Shown here: piece by piece, positions 1 to 10,648 of the stretch
Numbering within the stretch: position 1 is the first letter of the stretch
Layout of the letters: the number at the start of each line of letters is the position of its first letter
Source of the DNA: Lytechinus variegatus
Taxonomy: Eukaryota; Echinodermata; Echinoidea; Temnopleuroida; Toxopneustidae
Length of the DNA stretch: 64,000 nucleotides
NCBI RefSeq assembly: GCF_018143015.1
Contig: NC_054751.1
Coordinates: forward strand, 24,132,425-24,196,424
Reading direction: 5' to 3'
Program-made: the position numbers and the translations under genes
The notes under the pieces: model-generated
The model's database searches: none
Told to the model about the DNA's origin: nothing
The model's input: only the letters and a program-made list of their open reading frames with translations

Positions 1-4
1 ATCT

Positions 5-147
5 GGGGCCTGTTTCATATAGACATGTAAAATGATAAGTGCCTAATTTCTGCAACAACTTCATTAGCCAATGAAATTGATTGATTTCAGTAGCTTTCAA
101 CTGCTATTACAAATTTGTTATAGCAAGTTTTATGAAATGGGCCCCTG
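5..147. mobile_element. Short MITE in the last visible eIF3a intron
   Basis: The ends are near-perfect inverted repeats: GGGGCCTGTTTCATA at the left and TTTATGAAATGGGCCCC at the right, with an AT-rich interior. Structure only; superfamily not assigned. Confidence 0.55.
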
Positions 148-322
148 ATATATTTGGATTCGTTATTGTAAGATTATGTTTATTCAGTGCAAGTTTCCCA
201 TTGACTCACACATTCATGTTGAATAAATGAAATATTGAACACCCATCCACCAGAGAATTACCCTGAAATTGTTCATGGTTTTTACCGTCATCTTACAATT
301 TCAATTTCATTCATTTTCTTAG

Positions 323-1469
323 GCCAAAAGAGATCTGGCGTCCTGTCACTAAGGAAGGAGGTTGGAGGGATCGTGAGAGGCAACGCGAAGAGATGCGTCG
401 TAGGGAGAGCTCTAATCAGGAACCACAAGAAGAACGGGAGGCTCCGCCTCGGGAGCATCCTGATGCGGAACAGCAGGAAACAGCGCCCCCACCGCCAGAG
501 AGAGAAGAGAGGAAAGTTGAGAAGAGTCGCTTTGCCAGCCGTGACATCCGTTACGAGGAAGGTGGAGAGTTTCACCCAGCGACCAAAGAGCGCGAGGAGA
601 GGCTTGCCCGAGAGGCGGCAGAGGAAGCGGCACGTGGGCAAGGTGCAAGGGATGAGGTAGAGATCCGAAGGCCTGCCAGCCGAGACATCCGTCTTGATGA
701 ACCTGATGGCTTCCGTGATAAACACGAGCACTCGTATCAGGATGACCGTAATAGAGGTGAACCGAGCGAAGATAGAGGCCCCTGGAGAAGGTCAGATGGC
801 CCATCTCGGGATCTAGGTCGTCCTGGACGAGACTTTGGTCGCCGCGATGAGGGTCCGAGGTCTTACAGTCGTGATGATGGGCAACGAGGAGGCTTCGGAG
901 GAAGAAGAGATGATGGTCAACCAGCAAGAGATTTTGGCCGGAGAGAAGATCGTTGGGGAAGAGATGGTGGACGCGATGGAGATGACAGAAGTAACTGGAG
1001 AGGAGGTGGTGGTCAATCAAGAGGTGGATATGACAGACCTCGTAGGGATGATGATGGAGGAGGAGGAGCATGGAGAAGCAGCCGTGGTGGTGATCGTGGC
1101 GGCTATGGCGGTGACCGAGGTGGAGATCGTGGAGGGTATGATCGCGGTGGTGATCGCTATGGTGGCGACCGAGGCGGTGGCCGCTATGGTGACCGTGGGG
1201 GTGACCGTTATGGTGATCGTGGAGGTGACAGGTATGGCGGAGACCGAGGTGGTGATCGTGGTGGATGGCGCAATGAAGACCGTGGTCCAAGGTCCGAGCC
1301 ACGAAAGGATTTCCAACGTCCAATGAGAAACGAGGATAGACCACGAGGGGAGGAACAAACCTGGCGAGGGCGGGGTGGAGATAAAGGTGGCGATCGAGGT
1401 GGTAACCAGCCAAGAGCTGAACCTCAACGAGAAACCGAAGAAGATGGGTGGACCACTGTCAGGCGTTAG
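323..1469 (+). CDS. EIF3A: eIF3a C-terminal exon (translation initiation factor 3 subunit A), 3' end of gene
   Basis: eIF3a is the scaffold subunit of the eIF3 complex, which acts on 40S ribosomes in the cytoplasm during translation initiation. The visible exon opens after a TTCTTAG acceptor and reads [20 protein letters not shown], matching the tryptophan-rich WRP..K.GGWR.. stretch near the end of animal eIF3a, and it stops with [10 protein letters not shown], the characteristic eIF3a C-terminus. Between these lie an acidic and basic low-complexity region, two copies of an ASRDIR.(E/D)E motif (about 535 and 675), and a long Gly-Arg-Asp tract of DRGG, GGDRYGG and RGG units (about 1070-1270). 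Vertebrate eIF3a has DDDRGPRRG-type decapeptides in this tail, so the composition here differs while the ends are conserved. The start is the splice site, not a methionine. The rest of the gene lies upstream of the window. Identity is confident; the exact exon start is well supported by frame. Confidence 0.92.
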
Positions 1470-2565
1470 ATTCTGTTAAGATATTTCCAAATTCTGATTT
1501 TGTCATTTGGTAGGTTTTTGGATGTTGGCAAGCAAATTCTTTTAAATTCACTCTTTTCTTGACCTTATTTGTCTCTTTCTCTATTCTTTGCATGGATGAA
1601 GATAGCTATAAAGGCCAGTTTTATTTTGAGAGAGAAGTTTGTGTTACCTGAACATCATTCCTTGTAATGCAAAGTTTGCATGTAATTTGCCATAAGGAAA
1701 CCTCTGTGTGTTAATTCCTTTCAGTTATAATTTTTTTTTTAATGTTAAGTTATGTGACTATTCCTCGTTTCTTTCAAAATCAGAAGTAAAGGTTATTCAC
1801 TCATACTGTAGCAAGTGCTACTAAAAAATTCTAGAAAGAAAAGTTGAAATTTACTACCCCTGTTGGAATTAAAATCATAGAACTTCTACCACATACATAC
1901 ATGGTAATGTTTATGAATTTTCGAATAGATTGACTCTTGGGCTCGTTATTTAATCTATGTCTGTATATAATTATCAACAGTGGAGAAGGTGCAAAATTAA
2001 TTCCTTTATAATGTTCCCACATAATACCAAAGTCAGAATATCTTTGTGAAACTTATACAATAGCTGAATACAACTTTTCATGTTTTGAATCTTGATAGAA
2101 GTAGTATGTGTAATTTTAAGAATCCCCAAAATACTTATACTCTTTAAGTTTTGCATTCTTTTTTTTTCTGTCCATCTGTTATTATAATTAGTATTGCTCT
2201 TATGTATGTTGAGAGTCAGAATGTTCATTTCACTACGTGTAATTACCATGGCTTTATCATGGTTATATCTGATTAGGTTTTCAATTATTCAGCACCTGAA
2301 GGAGATGCCTTTTTGATTGGCATGCATTTATTGTCATCCTGTTACTTTTTTGCATTTCCATTTATTATTGAAGGAATGGATAGGAAATTTAGACTGCATT
2401 AGAAAATCATGAAAATGAAGAGAAGTATTATAATGACTATAAATAATCAATTTTTAACAGCGAAAGCTATCAAGCATTATTTTAGCCATATTGCAGAATT
2501 ATTGTTGCATTCTAATTTCAGAGTTATTTTACCCATATATCAATAAACATTTCTGGATACTAATT
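1470..2565 (+). other. eIF3a 3' untranslated region
   Basis: AT-rich sequence after the TAG stop with no sizeable reading frame. An AATAAA signal lies at 2542-2547, giving a predicted 3' UTR of roughly 1.1 kb. The end is inferred from this signal only. Confidence 0.55.
2542..2547 (+). terminator. Polyadenylation signal for eIF3a
   Basis: Canonical AATAAA in the sense orientation about 1.07 kb past the stop codon; I noticed no other canonical signal in sense nearer the stop. Confidence 0.5.
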
Positions 2566-2754
2566 ACAATATTTCTTTGAAAGAAAAAGAAGATTAAATA
2601 AATAAAAGATAGTAATCAAGTATTGATTCAATGTTGGTTTTGTTTTTTGAATGTGTAATTCAATTGATTTCCACAATAGATTTACATTTGTTCTTTGAAT
2701 ATATCTGGTCGGTGTTTCACAAAGCTGTGGGGGGGGGGTAGTCAACCCCAAAAA

Positions 2755-3022
2755 AAGTGGTAAGCAGGGGTGGATCCAGAATTTTCCTAGGGGGGGCACA
2801 TTTTCTTAAGGAAAATTTGACAAGCAAGGGAAAAAAAAGGTAATCACTTGTGTCGGAACAATATATTGCCATTAAAAATATTTGCTGTAACTTTTAAGGG
2901 GGGAGCACATTTGTGCAAGGGCATATTTACATAACAGATATTGACTGTCTTTTAAATGGGGGGGGAGCATGAGGCAGATGTGCACCATCCCCCCCCCCCC
3001 CCCTCCCTGGATCTGCCACTGG
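2755..3022. mobile_element. Dispersed poly-G repeat with GGATCCAG-type ends
   Basis: The left end reads AGGGGTGGATCCAGAATTTT and the right end CCCTGGATCTGCCACTGG, which are imperfect inverted complements. Long G runs near the left end and C runs near the right follow directly inside. Related ends and G/C runs recur near 38.5, 43.5 and 45.3 kb. Likely a non-autonomous DNA transposon. Confidence 0.5.
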
Positions 3023-4879
3023 TCCTAAGTTATATTTACAAGCCACTTAACAAACAACTGGTGGTCCTTCCTTAGGCAGCAAATAAACAGTGAAAACTTG
3101 GTGTTTTATCATTTACCACAAGAAAGGTTCACCAGTCGTTGGTAAGGTCGCTCATAACTTAAGTTATAAATCACCCACCAGAAAAGTATGTGCTTGTAAC
3201 TTTGCTTCAGTCAAATCTATTAGGGCCACAAAAGTCTGTTCTCTGCAATGAGGTACATTACATATTATGCATAATCTGATCTGAAAAGTTGCTTTGACAC
3301 TTTCAAATACTAATGGGAGGCCGACTTTACAGGTTTACGTGTAGTATGTATGCATTGGTTCACTTTTTTTTACTAAAAAACAAAAAATGACCAAAGTCAC
3401 TACAGAATTGACTTTGGCAAGTTATAGAAAAGGATCACATCTGTAGAAGGGAAGTCCCTCCACCAAAATTGATTTGAAAATTTTCTGTGGAAGTCCAATA
3501 TGGAATCAGAAAGTTCTTTTTAAATATTTACTCGATTGCACCAAACTGTTTCATGCACATCTCGGCATGTAAATGAGGGAACCAATTACTTTGCTCTGTC
3601 TTGTATTTTATGACATTTGCTAGATGGAATGTTAATATACTGGTATTCGAAAAAGGATAGAAATAAAAGACCATATTGATGTAATTAAACCGATGTTGGG
3701 AAACCTCTTATTCAATCTCGTCAAATTCTTTCCTCAGAATCTTGGTGTACTTTAAGGCTTAGAAATTCACATTAATATTCACCGACAGTAGCGCTGATCG
3801 AAACTTGTACAATTGTTCTAGTTGCACGAGAATGATTGAGCACTTATTTGATATAATTTTGTAACTGAATTCAGCCCATACTGATTCAGAAAAAAAACAT
3901 TCTCTGCAGTGATGACATCATCAAAGTTGAAATAAGAGGGTTCCCAATCTTGCTCAATGAAGGCAATGGGTGCTATGCATACTCTTGAAATTGCGACAAA
4001 TAAGTCATAAGAATTTTTATTAGATTGGGGATGGATACGAAAATCATTACTAGCACCAATTTTGTCTGATTATCTATATTACAATATCCCATTGTTCTCC
4101 ATCGATATTCCTTTGAACTCTTTCCAACCCATTCCCTTTCCCCCCTCTTTTGCCTATTCTCATCTCTCTCGATCTCTCCATATTCCTGCCTCCTATCTTT
4201 CCCACTCTCCCACCTCCCGTTATTGCCTCCTTCACTCTCTCTCCTTCCTATATTCCTCTCTTTCATCTCTTACCATTTCCCTCTCCTTTCAATCTTTGTC
4301 CTCTCTCCCCCTTTTCTGCCCCACCCTCTCATCACTCCAGTCCACCTGTTTGTTTTTACAAGAGGCCACTCCACAAGCAATACCCTTTCAACAAGCTCAT
4401 TGATGTTTTGTGTACATATTTTCAGTGTCAAGTTAGAGAAAGATGATTTATACACTAGTACTCCAACTATTTTGAAATAGTTTTCGATATTGAATGACTC
4501 GGTGTATTTGCAACTTGCACTGCATGCATGCATGCACATTCAACGTCAACTAGCTTAGGAAAATTCGCACAAGACAACACTGGCATACCAGCACAGAAAA
4601 GAGCATGTGTTCATGAATAGTAATAATTTTATCCATTATTTATGAATTACAATACATACTGCCATCTGGGTCTTAATGCCACAATATAAACTTACATGTA
4701 TCAATGACCAACTGTAACAACACAGCTTTGAGTGAGTCTGGTATCACATTTACTATATTGCAGATCATTGACATTAATGGGACACAAGTAATATGGTATG
4801 CAAGTGCCACAGCCAGACTGACCCAATATGTCAAAGACTGTTGGTGAAAAGCTTGGTGTGTATTTACTTGGTCTACTAG

Positions 4880-5215
4880 CAGGTGATGCTATTCTCAGAT
4901 TATTTACTATCAAATTGGTCCAGTTGCCATTACTTGGGCTAACTAATTTAATCTAAAGCCAAGTTGGTCTAATTTCCACTCGTGTCTACTTCTTCACACA
5001 TTATGTGAAAGTTTGGTTCATAAAAAGTTCATATAATCTTATAGGCTCTAGTATAATGGGGTGTAAGACCAAGAAGATAAAATTAGACACAATGGAAAGT
5101 GGGCTTTCAAGTGGCAATTAGACCAAATGGTGATATACATACTGGTTATCAACAAAACTACAGTAGGAAAGGAGACCAAATGGGTGTAGACCAAGTGGAA
5201 ATTCACTAACAACAT
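4880..5215. repeat. Diverged copy of the 'GGTCTAATTNCCA' foldback repeat family
   Basis: The left half carries TTGGTCTAATTTCCACT-like words, the right half their complements (AGACCAAATGG, AGACCAAGTGGAAA). The same vocabulary builds the inner arms of the foldback element at 59.4-60.9 kb, so this is probably a decayed relative. Confidence 0.45.
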
Positions 5216-5384
5216 GTGTACTATAAAATATCAGTCCCGGTCACACAGATATGCTCTGTTCTAATCGAGCTTTAACAGTAAGCCCTGTCACATCTTTCGG
5301 AGTGCCATGTGATCAAAGATGAAATTAACACATTGCGACATCAGCCATCACTGCGACATTGTACAAATAGCGAACATGCATGAG

Positions 5385-5510
5385 TGCGATGGTGCGAGAT
5401 TTCACATGAGGTGAAAGAAAGATGCTCTGTTCAATGAGGCGTTAGCCGAGTTGAATAGAGTGTTTCTTTCACTGAATGCGAAATCTCACACCATTGCACA
5501 AAAAAGAATA
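5385..5510. repeat. Short inverted repeat (hairpin), MITE-like
   Basis: TGGTGCGAGATTTCACATGA at the left pairs imperfectly with the right arm GAATGCGAAATCTCACACCA, around a spacer in which GATGCTCTGTTCAA and GTTGAATAGAGTG are also partly complementary. It lies between eIF3a and GRPEL1; no gene is visible. Confidence 0.4.
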
Positions 5511-6956
5511 TTTGCTATCTGTGTTGTACAACGCCTCAGAGTTAAACGGATTTATGAAAAAAACAAGGTTTTCCTGAAGTAATCTATGAAAAGGGAGCAA
5601 AAATATGGAAAATGAAAAGCAAAATCCCACAAGCGAACACCTCGGGCAGCATTGCGCATTTAGCCAGCAGGCTATACGCGTCTTGCGCCTGCATTTTTAC
5701 TGAGCGCAATGAATTGAATCATATTGTGACGTCACCTCCCAAAGCCGTGCAACGGTACATTTTGGGTGGTACGTCTTGTGTGCAACGGTACGAATGTGTG
5801 ACATTCAGCCTCCCATTTGATCATGTACAACAAGCTAAGTAGGCGTTGTACAATACTGGTTATGACAGGGGCCTCTGGCAGCGCATTGTTAATGTTAGTG
5901 CCAATGTTTCTGTGTGGCCAGTACAGGATGGTGTTGAGATGACATCAGCAAGGGTGAACAATGATCTTACCCTACTCAAACCCACTGAACAAGTGATTTG
6001 ATGGTGGACTAGCATGCATACTATCATAGATCTGGAACCTTCTACAGTGTTACGTGAAGGATGAGGACATCAGCAAATAAAACAGTACGGTAGGGGTACC
6101 TACCTGTATAAGGGGGGGATACATGCGGCTCGGGCGATTTCAACACCGAAATGCTCAAGAGTGTCCTTGAAATACCCCATCCAACTAACGCAGGCCGTGA
6201 AAAGTAGCCCCCGGACAAAAAAAAAATTGCCCGATACCTCTCTAGATCTCTAGAGAGGAGTATCCAACTTAAACCTACAACTTCTGGAATATCAGAAGAT
6301 GATTAAATTTAAGCGTAAAATTTCTGGTGAAATTGAATTGATTTGACCATCATCAGCATGAATAACTGTACCATTGTACCCTCACAAATTTGGGGACCAT
6401 CTCATCAAAGAAAACTTTTCTGGTTTTACAGAACATATCATGATACACTACGACTTAACATATTCCATTGATATCTGTCTTAAACTACTCATTGTCTCTC
6501 CTCAGAAGGGGAATTGTACACAAGTTACATATCTATGTTTTCTGTTATTAGCTTAGATCCCATTGGGTCTACGGACCTAGAAGATGGATCTGGTCTTACT
6601 ACATTCTATTGTTACTTAGCTCCATTCAAATTATAATTTTATTTATCAGTGTTGACAATAGAAAGATAAATATATTCTTAACTGTGGATGATTAGACTTT
6701 GGTTCTTCATTAACAAATTAATGTCCAGCTGTGCTCCAACTGTATTCTTCTTAATTACATCTATATGACCATGATCTTGGCAGAGTCCAACAGCAATGTT
6801 AAGATATTTGAGGCCAATCTTGAATGCTCTATCAAATACTGTTGATTAAATTCCATTACAGAAATGATGCAAACCAGCAATCCAATCAATTCACAGCTAT
6901 GGAAAGCCAGCAATGCCATCATCTACAATGCATATGCCTGTTCAAATGTTTTCAAA

Positions 6957-7472
6957 ATATGATGCAGTATTTGGTACCCTGGGGTACCAAATGATAATCC
7001 GCCATTTTGTTGAATTATTTATTTTTTTTGCGCTGTACCCTGGGTTACCAAAAATGTGTGCAAGTATATTTTAATGTTTTGTACAGATTTTTTTTTCTTT
7101 TTAGTGATCTTATGTAACAATTGATGCATGCAAATGATAACTTTATTCTAATTTTCATGTTCTGTTCTAATCTTCACTGTGCAATAATCAGTTTTGGGAC
7201 TATAAGCTAATCTTTTGTGTAAGTTAGCTGTCGAAAAGTATACTTAAATTCTTAAGTATAACATAATTTGTTTACTATTATTGGCACTAGATTGTATCAA
7301 AGAAATGAAATGATCATTGTCCCCATTCATTGTCATGATTGTCGCACCGAACATACGACCGTGATCACCATGACAACAATGTAACTGTACACTATTACAA
7401 CACGAGATGGCGCTGCACAACGCCTTACCCCGGGGTACTACGGTACCCCGGTGTACGGCGTGGTGCATCATA
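6957..7472. mobile_element. MITE-like element with GGTACC-rich inner ends
   Basis: Terminal ATATGATGCA at the left and TGCATCATAT at the right are inverted copies. Just inside each end lie short palindromes rich in GGTACC and CCCCGGGG (GGTACCCTGGGGTACC at left, ACCCCGGGGTAC at right). There is no open reading frame of note. Confidence 0.45.
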
Positions 7473-7779
7473 TGTATGGTCATGCATGAATCATTTGACT
7501 TAATATCAGTATGTTCCGCTTTGTTTCCAAAGGGATGATGGGTGTATTTCCTAAATATAGAATTATGACATTGATGACTTTCCATAATTTAGATCGATGT
7601 AACTCATAGAACGATTAGACCCTGAGCTCAATCCAACACCAACTCAAACTCTTCTTTCTGATATCTACTGGTGTTGTTGTTCTCGGTTGGCCTGGTATAA
7701 TCTCTCGACAGCTTGTCTCGTATCATGAAGCCATGTCCACTGTTCATATTGCATTGTTCATTCTCATGACATCACACCA

Positions 7780-7935
7780 GGGGGGCGTTTCATCAATATT
7801 TTCGTCCGACAAGTTGTCAGATCTGACAACTTTCCTGGATTCTGATTGGTTGAGAAGCATTGTTACTATAGTAACTGTCGGATAAAACAGGACTTGTCGG
7901 ATAAAATGTCTGACAAGTCCTTTCATGACATCTCC
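7780..7935. mobile_element. MITE (family 'GACAAGTTGTCAG'), copy 1
   Basis: About 155 bp, closely similar to 27634-27792. Both begin G-rich + CGTTYCATCAATA, contain GACAAGTTGTCAGATCTGAC and a TGATTCTGATTGG motif, and end in GGACTTTTCGG or GTCTGACAAG followed by TCCTTTCATGA. This copy lies about 20 bp beyond the GRPEL1 stop codon, so it is expected to lie in that transcript's 3' UTR. Confidence 0.6.
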
Positions 7936-7954
7936 ACAGGTCAAAGGTCATGTC

Positions 7955-10607
7955 CTATGAGGCTTTGGTGACCCCTACTAAAGCTGGTCTAAGTGTCCTT
8001 TCATGTAACCTATAACCTATTTTCTCTACCACCGCAACGGTTCCTGGCTCCTTGCCTGGAATGGGAATCTCAAACAGAGCTTCGTGAACGTTGGGGTCAA
8101 ACTTCTCATCGTTAACCGGATTTATCTGTTCCAGCTTGTTCTTGGCAAACACCTGGCAAGGACAGGAGAAATTGGAAAGAAAGAGATAAGGTTGAAAACA
8201 AACACTGTATTGAAATTCAAATCAGCCTCTGAAGATATGCATTCTTGAAATGTACCACGTAAAATTTCCCTTGTCAGCTGAAATAAAATGCAGTTTTCAA
8301 GGAGTAAGTGGTCCAGTTTGATGGTCTGAAATTGAAAATCTGTATTCATTGTGGCCCAGTGGAATAATCTCCAGACTAGGAAACAGAGGGACCTAGGTTC
8401 AAATCCTAACCATGGCATAATTTCCTTCAAGAACTTGACCCACAAATGAGCTGCACTCAACCCGAGCAAGGTATATGGGTACCTGCAGGAAGTACTTCCT
8501 CAAAAAGCTCTGAGCACCGAAATCGATAGCCTAGCTTACCCGGGTAATATAGGAGCGCCTTGAACATCTAACAAGGTGGACAGGTGTGCTATTACAAATA
8601 CCTTATTATTACAAATATTATCATTATACATGTATGTTACAATGCAATCTGCTAAATGCTATACTGAACTTTTATGATAATTTGACAATTTTCCAGATAT
8701 GTGCACCTGGCAATATGCATGCTTACTATTAAAAAGATTCAAATTTAATGTTTCTTTCTTAGGAACTTGTTACCCATTTCAAAGTTATTAAAAAATGAAA
8801 AAACAAATGAAATAGAATACTTGGGATCCAGAGTGCACTAATCAGTTGTTGCTATGTCAGTCTGGCAATTTGCAGTACATGTTCTGCTTGATCTTTGTTC
8901 GAAAAGTATGCATGAAATTTGAATGTGTTGGTGAACATGACTATTCATCATCTTAAGGCTTGAAAAAGATCTGCAATTTGGATCTAAATTTCTCAAGACA
9001 GCTAAAGCTTTATCAACATAGTTTAGCTACAATACCTTTTGTAGTTGTGACTCTGTCATGATAAGGCCTTCATAAAGATTCTTGAGGTGAATATTAGCAT
9101 CCGCTCCATCCACAGCATCCTTAGGAACACTGGTTGTTGCTTTACCCAGGATATCAGCAACCTCCAAAAGATCCTTGCAGAATCCAGAGATGGAGTAGAG
9201 CTTGGAGTCGTTCAGCTGCTTGGTGAATCTCATTCGGACGTTCTCTGTCTCGGCTAGGGCGCGTTTATACTTATCCTGTCAATGTGAAAGAAATTATTAG
9301 ATTCAAAATATCAGTTAAAATCAAACAATTTTACCACTATGGTGTATCACTTTCGATGATACAATATTGCTTGGCTTCATGTGTAATAATCTCTCCAGTC
9401 CAATACAATTATAGTCACCTAATTCTTCAAAAGAAATGTTTATTTTACTGATTGGTAATGTTCCAGGTCACAGTAAATAGCCTAGCACTGTGTAGTAATC
9501 AGAGTATGACGATGTGCCAATGATTTTGGAATTCAGAAATAAACTTCAGCTGACTCTTTCAAAGTCTACCTTCTTTAAGACAAATATTTGCCAAAGACAA
9601 ACAGATTTCTGTGACCCAAAAGATTAATTTCGGCAAAGCTACCTGTAAAACAATTCCTGACTGTGCCTTTAAAATTCATTTACCAACCGACACCATCTGA
9701 GAAAAGAACATAAAAGCCTAACATAATCATGCTTTGAATTGATAAAAATAGACAGTAACTTCTTTCCCATAGAGACAAAACAATTCTTACGGTAAAATCA
9801 GCTACTTGAGCCGTGAGTTTCTCCTTCTCTTCTGTCAACTTTTGTTCCAGTTCACTCAGCTTAGTCTCCTCTCCAGCTTTACTTCCATTTTCCTTGTTAG
9901 CTTCTTTTGTTTCTGCAAACACTGCCCTATATGTCACAAACAAAAAAGAAAATATTGCGATTTCATTACAAGAAGAAATTACATGAAGAAATCTCAATCA
10001 AAGTCACATGTTTAGAATAAATGAAAGTAGGACCTTTTTCCCTTTCTCCATGATATTTATATCAAAAGAAACTACATGAAATTAGATTAAAACTTTCAGT
10101 TTATTGTTCCAATGAAAATCCTTCCAAAATCCATGCTGGTACTCTGGTATTATGCTTGCATCCCTCCAAGTGCCACACCCCTGCATATGAATGAATCAGC
10201 CCAGATCAGCCGATTCCAAAGTCTAAAGCCCAAAGATGTAAACAACTCATTCATGAACTATTCTTTGAGACTGACCCCAGGTGGAGCATTTCTTGAACAA
10301 TTTCATCCCTTGCCCACACCATGTTCCCGCCCCCACTTGTGGCACTGCCCACGATTCTACACATGTATTTCAAAAAAATATTTTGCAAAATATTTAATTT
10401 GAAATACCTTTTAAAATTACGATTTTTTATCATTTGAACCTACATGTATAACTGGGTCTATTTTTGGAGACTAGTCGAGAAAGTACCGGTGAAGACGGGC
10501 GCATGTTGGAATGTAGTTTTCATTGTGTGAGGCAAGGTTGCATTATTGTTTTGAAACATGAAAGGAATTCTCCAGCTCCCACCCTTATCTTTCTCCCTCT
10601 CTCTCTC

Positions 10608-10648
<41 letters not shown>

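Larger units (their letters stand above)
2566..7954. other. Intergenic interval between convergent eIF3a and GRPEL1
   Basis: No coding sequence recognised. It holds the listed dispersed repeats, a pyrimidine-rich tract at about 4130-4330 and otherwise AT-rich unique-looking sequence. The GRPEL1 3' UTR must occupy part of the right end, but its poly(A) site cannot be fixed. Confidence 0.6.

Noticed and set aside
235-1427. Several long frames on both strands overlapping the eIF3a exon
   Set aside because: They are shadows of the Arg/Gly/Glu-rich coding frame; only the frame ending DGWTTVRR matches a known protein.
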